DNA from: Myxococcus stipitatus DSM 14675
GTDB lineage: Bacteria; Myxococcota; Myxococcia; Myxococcales; Myxococcaceae
Direction: 5' to 3'
Assembly (NCBI RefSeq): GCF_000331735.1
Contig: NC_020126.1
Location: 8,869,501 to 8,933,500, forward strand
DNA length: 64,000 bases
The translations under genes were made by a program, and so were the position numbers. The stretch's first letter is position 1, and every line of letters starts with the position of its first letter. The notes beneath the pieces were generated by a model. It saw only the letters and a list, made by a program, of their open reading frames with translations. It was not told where the DNA came from and did not search any database. Shown here piece by piece: positions 34,015 to 42,918 of the stretch.

Positions 34015-35028
34015 TCAACCGCGCAACAGCACACCCAGATTCTCTCGCTCCCAGCGCAGCGCCGCGGCGTAGTGAGGGTACGTCCGCTCACGCTCCCGGA
34101 AGGCGCGCGGATGGTGGACGCGACGCCCGCCGCGCCCCGTGCTGGGGAAGAGCTGGTGCAGCATCTCGTGGAAGACGATGAACTCCACGAAGAAGGCCGG
34201 CACCTCCGGCCTGTCCAGTGCGGGATGGATGCGAATCTCCCGCGTCTGGTGGTCATAGACCCCCAGTCGGATGGACTTGCGCCGGCGCCTGGGCGGCATG
34301 CGGCCCCAGCCGATGCGCGCCTGGATGTTGTCGCCGAAAAAGTTGGCGTTGACCCCGTTGTAAAGCGCCTGGAGGTCGAAGCAGCGGCCCAGCGGATTGA
34401 GGTCCGCGTCCGACTCGCGCCGCACCTGTCGGATGCGCGGCTGCTGTCCACGAATGTACTCGTCCAGGAGCACACCCGCGGTGCGGTGGCCCCGGCCCGC
34501 GTAGTCCGCCACCGCGCGCACCACGGGCTCCGGCGCGTCCAGGAACATGTGGTGCAACCGCAGCTGCAGCGCGTTGCCTCCCCGACGGAAGGACACCATG
34601 GTGGAGCGGTTGTCCGTCACCGCCAGCTTCACCGGCATCCCCAGCTCCGCGCTCAGCCGCCACGCCAGCGACTCCGCCCGGTTCCACATCTCCTCCCGGG
34701 AGGAGGAGACGGAGAGCATGCGCGGCGCCTCTTCCACCGCGCGATGGCGCGGCGGGGGAGGACGGGGCGGCGGGGGGGGACGAAGCGCGGACTCGAGCTC
34801 CAGGGACGACGCCAGCGTGGACTCAATCTCCAGCGAGGACGCCAGCTCGGACTCGAACTGCGACGCGGAGGCCAGCGCGGACTCAATCTCCGACGAGGAT
34901 GTCAGCGCGGACTCCAGCTCCGACAGCACCTCCGGCGCACGAGGCTCCGCGGGCACCGCCGTGGCCCGACTGGCCGCGGAGAGGCCGCGTGGGAACAGGG
35001 ACATCTGACGGAGAAGCTCGGAGGTCAC
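34015..35028 (-). CDS. SprT-like zinc metallopeptidase-fold protein
   Basis: About 337 residues. The C-terminal domain (about 120-320) has the SprT/SprT-like pattern: F-V-E-F-I-V-F-H-E-M-L-H (HExxH zinc site), preceded by V-Y-D-H-Q-T-R-E-I-R-I-H and followed by R-V-H-H-P-R-A-F-R-E-R-E. In front are five near-copies of a 10-residue Glu/Ser/Ala/Leu repeat (37-82) and a Pro/Arg stretch (84-95). Target unknown; relatives act on DNA-protein crosslinks or as ribosomal regulators. GTG 35028 is the longest start; an ATG at 35004 is possible. Neither has a good ribosome site. Confidence 0.8.
   Translation of the reverse strand: MTSELLRQMSLFPRGLSAASRATAVPAEPRAPEVLSELESALTSSSEIESALASASQFESELASSLEIESTLASSLELESALRPPPPPRPPPPRHRAVEEAPRMLSVSSSREEMWNRAESLAWRLSAELGMPVKLAVTDNRSTMVSFRRGGNALQLRLHHMFLDAPEPVVRAVADYAGRGHRTAGVLLDEYIRGQQPRIRQVRRESDADLNPLGRCFDLQALYNGVNANFFGDNIQARIGWGRMPPRRRRKSIRLGVYDHQTREIRIHPALDRPEVPAFFVEFIVFHEMLHQLFPSTGRGGRRVHHPRAFRERERTYPHYAAALRWERENLGVLLRG
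34783..34920 (-). repeat. Tandem 30-base repeats coding a 10-residue unit
   Basis: Residues 37-82 of the SprT-like protein are four full and one partial copies of a 10-residue unit with pattern x-x-E-S-x-L-x-S-x-x (for example EIESALASAS). The DNA copies are similar but not identical. Such in-frame 30-base units can change in number by slippage. Confidence 0.8.
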
Positions 35029-35158
35029 TCGCCACGCATCGTACCCAGCAACCTTCCATACTCAAGGCCGCTGGCCACCGCCCGCCTGCCCTCCGTCAGC
35101 CCGTCAACCGCGCCACGCCCTCATGCGTGCTGGATTCACACTCCAGGGGCAGCATTCG

Positions 35159-36616
35159 TCACGGAGCGGGCACCTCGGTATGACGAGACTTGAGCAGTCG
35201 CTCCAGCCGCTCCGGCTCCATGCGCACCACGAAGGTCTTCTCGCGCGTGTACGTCACTTGACCGTGCGCGGCCCCCTTCACCTTGCGCACGAACTTCACC
35301 TGCACGTAGCTCACCTCGCCGCGCGGCTCGCCCTTCGCCCCCGAGTGGTGCAGCGCCAGGTGCGCCGCGTCCAGCAGCACCTCCTGCCCCGGCTCCTGCC
35401 CCTTCTCCAAGGGAAGCACCACGTGACTGCCCGGCACGCCCCGCGCGTGGAACCACAGGTGCCAGGGCCGGGCCACCTTGAAGGTGAGCGTGTCGTTGTC
35501 CTCGGAGCCCCGCCCCACCCAGATGCGCGCCCCCGCGTGGCCCACGTACTCCTTGAAGGGCCGCCCCTCCGGCGTCGCGTCGCTCCCCGCGGAGACGTGC
35601 AGCACCTCCACCTGCGCGAGCAGCATCGCCTCGTCCATCCGCTCCACCTGCTCCAGCGCCGCCTGGGCGTGGGCCACCTCGCGCGCCAGCTCCGCCTCGC
35701 GGTGGCGCGCCTGCTCCACGCCGCGCAGGAGCCGGCGGTACTGGTGGAAGTGCCAGTCCGCCTCCTCCTTCGGCGTGCGCTTGGGGTCCAACGTCACCGC
35801 GACGTCCTGGGGACCTTCCTCCGTGTACTCGGTGAGCGTCACCTGGGTGGCGCCGCGCTTGAGGCGGAAGAGGTTCTGCGCGAGCAGCTCTCCCAGCCGG
35901 CGGTGCTTCTCCGCCTCCGGCCCGCGCCCCGCCTCCGCCCTCACCTTCTCCAGCGTGCGCGAGGAGCGCTTGAGCCGCGCCCGGTACGGCTGCGCCAGCC
36001 GCCGGCGGATGGACTCCGCGCGACTGGACTGGTCCTTGGCCCCGAGCAGCTTCTCCGCCGCGTGGGAGTAGGGAAGGGAGTCCCCTTCCTCGGGCACCAG
36101 GCGCGAGGGCGACTGCCGCGCCTTCTCCAGCGCCTGCGCCGGCTGCGCCTCCGGGGGCGTCCACGCCGCGCCCGGGTAGAGGTTGCGCTTGGGGCCGAGT
36201 CCCTCTCCCGAGAGCATCAACACCCGGCCGTGCTCGCTCAGGATGAGCAGTCCGCCCGGAGCGCCCAGCTCCATCACCAGACGGCGGCGCACGTCCTCGC
36301 GCTCGAAGTCCAGCTCCACCACCCGCTCCGCCTCCCGGTAGCGCGCGCCCTGGAGCTTCGCGCCGGTGAGCTCGTGGCGGAGCCAGCGCTGGAAGGGGGC
36401 GGGCTCGCCCGGCGTGGGGAAGCGCGACTCGGCGACGGACACCCGGGACAGGTCTCCCTCGGCGCACAGACAGAGGAGGAGGGAGCGTCCGGGGACTCGC
36501 AGCTCCAGGTAGCAGAGCCTCGGGAGCGGACACCACGCCTTCTGGGCCACGGCTCCCGTCAGCTTCGCGCCCACCTCCGCCACCACCTGCTCCAGCTCCA
36601 AGGGACGCAGCGACAT
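35159..36616 (-). CDS. NFACT family protein (RqcH/FbpA-like)
   Basis: A 485-residue protein of the NFACT family. The N-terminal NFACT-N domain (1-180) starts with M-S-L-R-P-L-E-L-E-Q-V-V, a coiled-coil stretch (about 240-370) follows, and the NFACT-R domain (about 375-470) contains the hallmark W-H-L-W-F-H-A-R-G-V-P-G-S-H-V-V. Bacterial relatives (RqcH) bind the stalled 50S subunit and add Ala tails in ribosome rescue. At 485 residues it is shorter than the usual ~570, mostly in the middle. I chose the ATG at 36616, preceded by AGGAG; the frame is open further upstream but overlaps the H1-like terminator. Confidence 0.86.
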   Translation of the reverse strand: MSLRPLELEQVVAEVGAKLTGAVAQKAWCPLPRLCYLELRVPGRSLLLCLCAEGDLSRVSVAESRFPTPGEPAPFQRWLRHELTGAKLQGARYREAERVVELDFEREDVRRRLVMELGAPGGLLILSEHGRVLMLSGEGLGPKRNLYPGAAWTPPEAQPAQALEKARQSPSRLVPEEGDSLPYSHAAEKLLGAKDQSSRAESIRRRLAQPYRARLKRSSRTLEKVRAEAGRGPEAEKHRRLGELLAQNLFRLKRGATQVTLTEYTEEGPQDVAVTLDPKRTPKEEADWHFHQYRRLLRGVEQARHREAELAREVAHAQAALEQVERMDEAMLLAQVEVLHVSAGSDATPEGRPFKEYVGHAGARIWVGRGSEDNDTLTFKVARPWHLWFHARGVPGSHVVLPLEKGQEPGQEVLLDAAHLALHHSGAKGEPRGEVSYVQVKFVRKVKGAAHGQVTYTREKTFVVRMEPERLERLLKSRHTEVPAP

Positions 36617-36636
36617 GGGGGGACTCCTGTCCGGAC

Positions 36637-36673
36637 AAAAGAAAAACGGCCCGGCGGGTCTCGCCGAGCCGTT
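36637..36673 (-). terminator. Intrinsic terminator of the H1-like gene
   Basis: Stem AACGGC-C-CGGCG with CGCCG-A-GCCGTT (one mismatch, 5-base loop) is followed on the - strand by TTTTTCTTTT. It lies between the H1-like stop and the NFACT start, so the two - strand genes are separate units. Confidence 0.88.
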
Positions 36674-36714
36674 CACCGGACGTCAACCGCCGTCCGCGAA
36701 TGACGACGTACTTC

Positions 36715-36909
36715 TCAGGACTCCGGGGTCGCCGGGGCCGCCGCCGCCTTGCTCTTGCGGGCGGAGGACTTGCGGGCGGTCTTCTTGGCAGCCGGCTTCC
36801 GGCTGGTCTTCTTCGCCGCGGCCTTCTTCGCGGTCTTGCCAGCCGTCTTGCGGGTCGTCGTCTTCTTCGCCTTCGCGGACTTCGCGGCGGTCTTCTTCTT
36901 AGCGGCCAT
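36715..36909 (-). CDS. Histone H1-like DNA-binding protein
   Basis: A 64-residue protein made almost only of Lys, Ala, Thr, Arg and Ser with AAKK and K-T-A-x-K repeats, ending in A-P-A-T-P-E-S. It has no globular core and should be unfolded and strongly positive, like the C-terminal tail of histone H1. Comparable proteins in myxobacteria (HthA type) and in Bordetella and Chlamydia bind DNA and shape the nucleoid. A good GGAGGG precedes the ATG. It is flanked by its own promoter (36986-37014) and terminator, with a 7-bp hairpin in the leader (36930-36948). Confidence 0.88.
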   Translation of the reverse strand: MAAKKKTAAKSAKAKKTTTRKTAGKTAKKAAAKKTSRKPAAKKTARKSSARKSKAAAAPATPES

Positions 36910-36985
36910 CAGAACCCTCCATGTGATTTGGCCTCGTCAAGCGAGGCCCTGCACTCTTCTTCATGGAAGTGAGTGCTTGAAGTGA

Positions 36986-37014
36986 ATGGTACGGGCGACA
37001 CACCAGTGTGTCAA
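36986..37014 (-). promoter_or_regulatory. Promoter of the H1-like gene with overlapping palindrome
   Basis: On the - strand TTGACA (perfect -35) is followed after 17 bases by TACCAT (4 of 6 to the -10), giving a start near 36979 and a leader of about 70 bases. The inverted repeat GACACACCAGTGTGTC (36997-37012, two 7-base arms, 2-base centre) overlaps the -35 box and spacer, so a repressor bound there could block transcription. Confidence 0.6.
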
Positions 37015-37040
37015 CGCATGGTGATGTATTGCATCGCGCG

Positions 37041-37141
37041 GCGAGGCCGATTTTTCGGCATCGGGCGATGCCGGAGGCCGCGAAAGGCGCTTCGCGGGCA
37101 CTTTCGAGGCGCCGCGCGAAATCGCGCGCGAGGCCGATTTT
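37041..37141 (+). repeat. Direct repeats and hairpin upstream of the GH1 gene
   Basis: GCGAGGCCGATTTT occurs at 37041-37054 and again at 37128-37141, each followed by a CGGC. Between them are a 7-bp hairpin (37056-37073, CGGCATC with GATGCCG) and several CGCG-rich words. Nothing here looks coding. The block lies in the 362-base region between the divergent H1-like and GH1 genes (36910-37271). Confidence 0.6.
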
Positions 37142-37271
37142 CCGGCTCCGGACGCGACGGGCACCTTCGCGACGAGCACCTCGCGAGCGCACTGTCGGCT
37201 GCCGCGCAAAGCGCCGACACGTTCGCGGAACTTTTCGCGATGGAGGGCGGCGTCTACGGTGCGCGGCCACG

Positions 37272-38564
37272 ATGCGGACCCCTGAAGAGACCTTCCCCAC
37301 CCACTTCACCTTCGGCGTCGCGACGTCCGCGTACCAGGTGGAGGGCGGAATCGAGAACGACTGGGCGGAGTGGGAGCGCGCGGGGAAGCTCAAGGAGCCC
37401 CATGCGCGTTGCGGGCGGGCGGTGGACCACTGGCACCGCTACGAGGAGGACTACGCGCTGGCGAAGGCGGTGGGCGCCACCGCGTTCCGCATCTCCCTGG
37501 AGTGGGCGCGAATCGAGCCGGAGCGCGGCCGATTCGACGAGGCGGCGCTCGAGGCGTACCGGGAGCGGCTCCTGAAGATGAAGGCCCACGGCCTGCGGCC
37601 CGTGGTGACGCTGCACCACTTCACCCACCCGTCCTGGTTCCATCGGGAGACGCCGTGGCACCTGCCCCAGAGCGTGCCTACCTTCCGACGGTACGCCCAG
37701 CGGTGCGCGGCCCTGCTGGAGGGGCTGGACGCGCTGGTCATCTCGTTCAACGAGCCCATGGTGCTGCTGCTCGGCGGCTACCTGCAGGGGGCCATTCCCC
37801 CGGGCATCGCCGACGGGGCGCTCACCATGAGGGCCCTGGAGAACATGGTGCGCTCCCATGCGGCGGCGCGGCAGGAGCTGCTCGCGAAGCTGGGCCGGGT
37901 GGAGCTGGGCATCTCCCAGAACATGCTCGCCTTCGCGCCGGACCGGTGGTGGCACCCGCTGGACCGCGCGTTGGTGCGCCTGGCCTCTCCCGCCTACAAC
38001 CACGCCTTCCATGAGGCGCTGGCCACAGGCCACCTCCGGGTCAACATGCCCGGTGTCGCCTCCACCCGCGTCACCATCCCCGAGGCGCGGGACTCGGTGG
38101 AGTTCATCGGGGTGAACTACTACAGCCGCGCGCACCTGCGCTTCGTGCCGCGCCCGCCCTTCATCGAGTTCAAGTACCGCGACACCCGGGGCCGGGGCCT
38201 CACCGACATCGGCTGGGAGGACTGGCCCGAGGGCTTCCTCCAGACGCTGCGCGACGTGAAGCGCTACGGGCGGCCGGTGTGGATTACGGAGAACGGCATC
38301 GACGACCGCGCGGGCGCGCGCAGGCCCCACTACCTGCACTCGCACCTGGCCCAGGTGCTGGCCGCCCGCGCCGAGGGCGTGGACGTGCAGGGCTACCTCT
38401 ACTGGAGCCTGCTCGACAACTTCGAGTGGCTGGAGGGCTGGGGGCCGCGCTTCGGCCTCTACCACGTCGACTTCGACACGCTGGAGCGACGCCCCACCCC
38501 CGCCTGCGACTACTTCCGCGCCGTGGCCACCCAGCGAAGGCTCGTGGCCCCCGGCACGCTGTAA
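37272..38564 (+). CDS. Family 1 glycoside hydrolase (beta-glucosidase-like)
   Basis: A 430-residue (beta/alpha)8-barrel enzyme of GH1. It starts with F-P-T-H-F-T-F-G-V-A-T-S-A-Y-Q-V-E-G, has the acid/base Glu in I-S-F-N-E-P (the N-E-P motif, after strand 4), H-P-S-W-F for substrate binding, the nucleophile Glu in I-T-E-N-G-I-D and W-S-L-L-D-N-F-E-W near the C-terminus. All catalytic residues are intact, and it has no signal peptide, so it acts in the cytoplasm on small beta-glycosides. The start at ATG 37272 agrees with the family; upstream codons in the same frame are unlike protein. Confidence 0.93.
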   Translation: MRTPEETFPTHFTFGVATSAYQVEGGIENDWAEWERAGKLKEPHARCGRAVDHWHRYEEDYALAKAVGATAFRISLEWARIEPERGRFDEAALEAYRERLLKMKAHGLRPVVTLHHFTHPSWFHRETPWHLPQSVPTFRRYAQRCAALLEGLDALVISFNEPMVLLLGGYLQGAIPPGIADGALTMRALENMVRSHAAARQELLAKLGRVELGISQNMLAFAPDRWWHPLDRALVRLASPAYNHAFHEALATGHLRVNMPGVASTRVTIPEARDSVEFIGVNYYSRAHLRFVPRPPFIEFKYRDTRGRGLTDIGWEDWPEGFLQTLRDVKRYGRPVWITENGIDDRAGARRPHYLHSHLAQVLAARAEGVDVQGYLYWSLLDNFEWLEGWGPRFGLYHVDFDTLERRPTPACDYFRAVATQRRLVAPGTL

Positions 38565-38566
38565 GA

Positions 38567-38600
38567 ACTACCGGGCCTCAGCCCAGCGCGGCCCGGTAGT
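38567..38600. terminator. Shared hairpin at converging GH1 and Dus genes
   Basis: A perfect 10-bp stem (ACTACCGGGC with GCCCGGTAGT) and a 14-base loop. It begins 3 bases after the GH1 stop, and the Dus stop codon (38578-38580) lies in the loop. It can form in RNA from either strand. No T-run follows. Confidence 0.6.
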
Positions 38601-39594
38601 CCACGTCCTGCTCTTCATTCGCGGACGCGGAGCGGTCCGTGTCCGCGGAGGCGAAGAAGGCGCGCACCGCGTCCGCCACCGCCTCCGGCGCGTCCATCAC
38701 GTTGGCGCGCGCGCGGAAGGAGGCGGCCCCCGCGAGGCCATGGGCGTACCAGCCCAGGTGCCGGCGGAAGGAGCGCACCGCGGCCAGCGCGTCCCCGACG
38801 AAGGCCAGGTGCGCGTGGAAGTGCTCCAGCACCAGGGCGCACCGCTCCTCGGGCGAGGGGGCCTCTCCTCCGGTCAGCTCACGAAAAATCCACGGGTTGC
38901 CCAGCGCCGCGCGGCCAATCATCACGAAGTCGCAGCCGGTGGTCTCCTGCATGCGCCGGGCGTCCTCGGGCGTGCGCACGTCCCCGTTGCCGAAGAGGGG
39001 CAGCTCCGGGAAGTGGCGCTTCACGTCGGCGATGACGCTCCAGTCCGCCAGGCCCGAGTAGCCCTGCTCCCGGGTGCGCGGGTGGATGGCGAGCCCCGCG
39101 CAGCCCGCCTCCTGGAGGGCCGCGGCCATCTGGAGGTAGTTCCGGGAGCCCGCGTCCCAGCCCGAGCGAATCTTGCAGGTGACGGGCAGGCCGGAGGCCT
39201 CGCGCATGGCGCGGACGATGGCGGCGGCGCGAGGCGGGTCGCCCAAGAGCGCGCTGCCCGCCCCGTTCTTCGTCACCTTCTTCACGGGACAGCCCATGTT
39301 CACGTCGAGCAGCTGTGCGCCATGGGACTTGCCCACCGCCGCCGCGAGCCCCATGGCCTCCGGGTCTCCTCCATAGAGCTGGAGCGAGTAGGGCTTCTCC
39401 ACCTGGGCGTCGAAGCGCAGGTACATGAGGGTGCGCTGGTTGGCCCGCATCAGGCCCTGGGAGCTGACGAGCTCGGTGGGGCACAGGGCCGCGCCCATTC
39501 GGAAGGCGAGCACCCGGAAGGGCATCTCGGACACCCCGGCCATGGGGGCGAGGACATAGGGGTTCGGGAGGGAATAGGGGCCGAGTCGCAGCAT
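38578..39594 (-). CDS. dus: tRNA-dihydrouridine synthase (DusB-like)
   Basis: A 338-residue flavoenzyme that reduces uridine to dihydrouridine in tRNA. Landmarks are L-A-P-M-A-G-V-S-E-M-P-F-R (FMN), Q-L-Y-G-G-D-P, D-V-N-M-G-C-P-V-K-K-V (catalytic Cys), K-I-R-S-G-W-D, I-H-P-R-T-R-E-Q-G-Y-S-G and F-G-N-G-D-V. It lacks the final helical extension of some members. ATG 39594 opens the conserved start (L-R-L-G-P-Y). Divergent from the M50 protease gene. The exact subtype (DusB versus another) is not certain. Confidence 0.94.
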   Translation of the reverse strand: MLRLGPYSLPNPYVLAPMAGVSEMPFRVLAFRMGAALCPTELVSSQGLMRANQRTLMYLRFDAQVEKPYSLQLYGGDPEAMGLAAAVGKSHGAQLLDVNMGCPVKKVTKNGAGSALLGDPPRAAAIVRAMREASGLPVTCKIRSGWDAGSRNYLQMAAALQEAGCAGLAIHPRTREQGYSGLADWSVIADVKRHFPELPLFGNGDVRTPEDARRMQETTGCDFVMIGRAALGNPWIFRELTGGEAPSPEERCALVLEHFHAHLAFVGDALAAVRSFRRHLGWYAHGLAGAASFRARANVMDAPEAVADAVRAFFASADTDRSASANEEQDVDYRAALG

Positions 39595-39687
39595 GAAGGC
39601 CGGGGAACCTAGCGAAATGGAGAAGGAAGCGGGGAGATGTGCGCTACGGACTGCGCAACCGCCCCTCAACGGTTAAGGTCCGTGCCC

Positions 39688-41121
39688 ATGTTCCGCTTTC
39701 GTCTCGGGAGCATTCCCGTCGAAGTCCACCCCAGTCACCTGCTGGTCTCCGGCCTGCTTGCCTATACCTCCATGCACGCCGCGCAGGCCGGCTGGCCCTT
39801 CCGGCAGGTGGAGGGGGCCCCCGCGCTGGGACAGGCCAGCGCGGTGGTCGTCTATGTCCTGTCGTGGATGCTCATCGTCTTCGTGTCGGTGCTGGTCCAC
39901 GAGCTGGGCCACGCCCTGGCCAGCCGCCTGTTCGGCTACCGGCCCAGCATCGCGCTCGTCTGGCTGGGGGGCCACACGCTCCCCACCGATGCCCCCGGCC
40001 CGCTTCCCTGGAAGCGGGACCTGCTCATCACCGCCGCGGGGCCGTTCTTCGGCCTGATGCTGGGCATCATCAGCCTGGTGGGCCTGGTGTTCCTGAAGTC
40101 GCTGAGCCCCGCGCTCGACTTCTTCCTCCAGACGTTCGCCTACGCCAACTTCATCTGGGCCATCTTCAACCTGCTGCCCGTGCTCCCCTTGGATGGAGGG
40201 CGGCTGGCCAACACCCTCACCACCCGGATGTTCGGTCCCCGGCGCGGCATCATCGCGTCGCAGGGCCTGGCGCTCCTGGTGTGCGTGGGCGTGCTCGTCT
40301 TCGCCCTGCGCACCGGGTGGCTGTTCGCCGCCATCTTCTTCGTCATGTACGGCATCCAGGCCTTCCGCATGCTGACGGATGCGCTCAACTCCAACGCCCC
40401 CTCCGGGGGTGGCAGTCCGCTGGAGGGTCCGCTGGTGGCGAAGCTGCGCGAGGCGAAGATCGCGCTCGACACGGGGCGGCTGGAAGACGCGCGCCGGCTG
40501 GGCGGAGTCGTCCTGGAGGGCGGCGAGTCGCTCACCGCGGAGATGGCCAGCCATGCGCACCACCTGCTCGGCTGGGTGGCGCTGAAGGAGGGCCATGGCC
40601 GGCAGGCGCTGGACCACTTCTCCCAGGTGCAGGGGCGCCAGGTGGAGCCCCACGCGGTGGCCGCGGCCTTCTCGCTGGTGGGCGACGACGCGCGCGCTCT
40701 CGATTGGTGGAAGCAGGCGTGGCAGATGTCCTCGGACCGGACGGTGATGCACGAGTACGCCGGGACGCTGATTCGCCTGGGCCGCACGGAGGAGGCGATG
40801 AAGCTGCCGGGCGTGGAGGCCGCGGCGGCGTTCAGCTGCGCCGAGCGCGTGCTGTTCATCCGCGGCGTCTACTCGGAGGCGGCCGCGGTGGGCGAGGCGG
40901 CGCTCCAGTACACCCCCAGCGCGAGCATCGCCTACGACGCGGCCTGTGCCTATGCCCGGGCGCGCAACGTTCCTGACGCGGTGCGAATGCTGCGCCGTGC
41001 CAGTGAGCTGGGGTTCAAGGACAAGGCGTATGCCGCGTCGGACTCCGACCTGTCGCCGCTGCACGGTCAGCCCGCTTTCGAGGAGTGGCTGACAGAGCTG
41101 GGCCAATCCGCGGCCTCCTGA
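39688..41121 (+). CDS. Site-2-protease-like M50 membrane protease with TPR region
   Basis: A 477-residue protein. Residues 1-240 form an M50 membrane core with H-E-L-G-H (zinc) in a membrane helix (about residues 71-75) and L-P-L-D-G-G (third ligand) at about 168-173, with five or six hydrophobic helices. Residues 250-477 are helix pairs with TPR character (for example A-L-D-H-F-S-Q-V, then A-L-Q-Y-T-P-S-A-S-I-A-Y-D-A-A). M50 proteases cut membrane-bound regulators, often anti-sigma factors. A sigma/anti-sigma pair lies 1.2 kb downstream, a possible but unproven link. Confidence 0.88.
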   Translation: MFRFRLGSIPVEVHPSHLLVSGLLAYTSMHAAQAGWPFRQVEGAPALGQASAVVVYVLSWMLIVFVSVLVHELGHALASRLFGYRPSIALVWLGGHTLPTDAPGPLPWKRDLLITAAGPFFGLMLGIISLVGLVFLKSLSPALDFFLQTFAYANFIWAIFNLLPVLPLDGGRLANTLTTRMFGPRRGIIASQGLALLVCVGVLVFALRTGWLFAAIFFVMYGIQAFRMLTDALNSNAPSGGGSPLEGPLVAKLREAKIALDTGRLEDARRLGGVVLEGGESLTAEMASHAHHLLGWVALKEGHGRQALDHFSQVQGRQVEPHAVAAAFSLVGDDARALDWWKQAWQMSSDRTVMHEYAGTLIRLGRTEEAMKLPGVEAAAAFSCAERVLFIRGVYSEAAAVGEAALQYTPSASIAYDAACAYARARNVPDAVRMLRRASELGFKDKAYAASDSDLSPLHGQPAFEEWLTELGQSAAS

Positions 41122-41203
41122 CAGAGGCATGACAGGAGGGGGTGTTGATGCGAAGTGAGGCGGCTTCTCTTCGGGGCCGCCCGCTTCAGCTCACGAGGCC
41201 CTC

Positions 41204-42232
<1,029 letters not shown>

Positions 42233-42309
42233 TCGCCAGCATGTCTCGAATCCCTCGTGGGTCCGGGACAACCGGGTAGAGTGCCGCGCCCGTGGCGCCC
42301 CCTTCGTCG

Positions 42310-42918
42310 ATGAAACCAGCCTCCGCCCCCGTGCGTACCGATGCCGATTCGGCGCGCACACCTGGCGCCGTGGACTCCGACGAGGTGCTGATGGCGCGGT
42401 TTTGTGAAGGTCATGCTCCGGCGTTCGACGCGCTCTTCCAGCGTCACTCGCGACAGGTGCGCGGATACCTCACCCGCCTGACGGGCAGCGTGGCCTCGGC
42501 CGAGGACCTGGTGCAGCTCACCTTCATGTCGCTGGTGCGCTCGCGCGGCCGGTTCCTGGTGGGCTCGCGCTTCAAGCCGTGGCTGTACGCCATCGCCACC
42601 AACGCGGCGCGGGACTTCCAGCGCCGAGGCCGCCGCGGGGAGGAGCTGACGAGCGAGGGGGAGCTGCCCGTGAGCATCCCCGACGACAGCCCCGGGCCGC
42701 GCGACGCGGGGCTGGAGCGCGCCGTGCGTCAGGCCCTGGACATGCTGCCGGAGGGTCAGCGCATCCCCATCCTCCTGCACCGCTTCGAGGGCATGGGCTT
42801 CGCGGAGATTGCCGATACGCTGGGGCTGACCGAGAGCGCCGTGAAGGTGCGCGCCCATCGGGGTTATGCGCGCCTTCGCGAGCTGCTCGCCACCTTGCAT
42901 ACGGAGACGATGGAATGA
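42310..42918 (+). CDS. ECF-type RNA polymerase sigma factor
   Basis: A 202-residue sigma-70 family factor. Region 2 (about 38-105) contains F-D-A-L-F-Q-R-H, S-A-E-D-L-V-Q-L-T-F and F-K-P-W-L-Y-A-I-A-T-N-A; region 4 (about 140-195) contains L-P-E-G-Q-R and F-A-E-I-A-D-T-L-G-L-T-E-S-A-V-K-V-R-A-H. Region 3 is absent, as in ECF factors. ATG at 42310 and GTG at 42292 are both possible; neither has a clear ribosome site. Its stop overlaps the start of a zinc-type membrane anti-sigma (ATGA), the normal pairing. Confidence 0.92.
   Translation: MKPASAPVRTDADSARTPGAVDSDEVLMARFCEGHAPAFDALFQRHSRQVRGYLTRLTGSVASAEDLVQLTFMSLVRSRGRFLVGSRFKPWLYAIATNAARDFQRRGRRGEELTSEGELPVSIPDDSPGPRDAGLERAVRQALDMLPEGQRIPILLHRFEGMGFAEIADTLGLTESAVKVRAHRGYARLRELLATLHTETME

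Noticed and set aside
36715-36909. H1-like frame read on the + strand as a hydrophobic membrane protein
   Set aside because: The + strand frames are the shadow of Lys/Ala codons (Leu/Phe-rich). The - strand has a ribosome site, promoter and T-run terminator that fit the basic protein.
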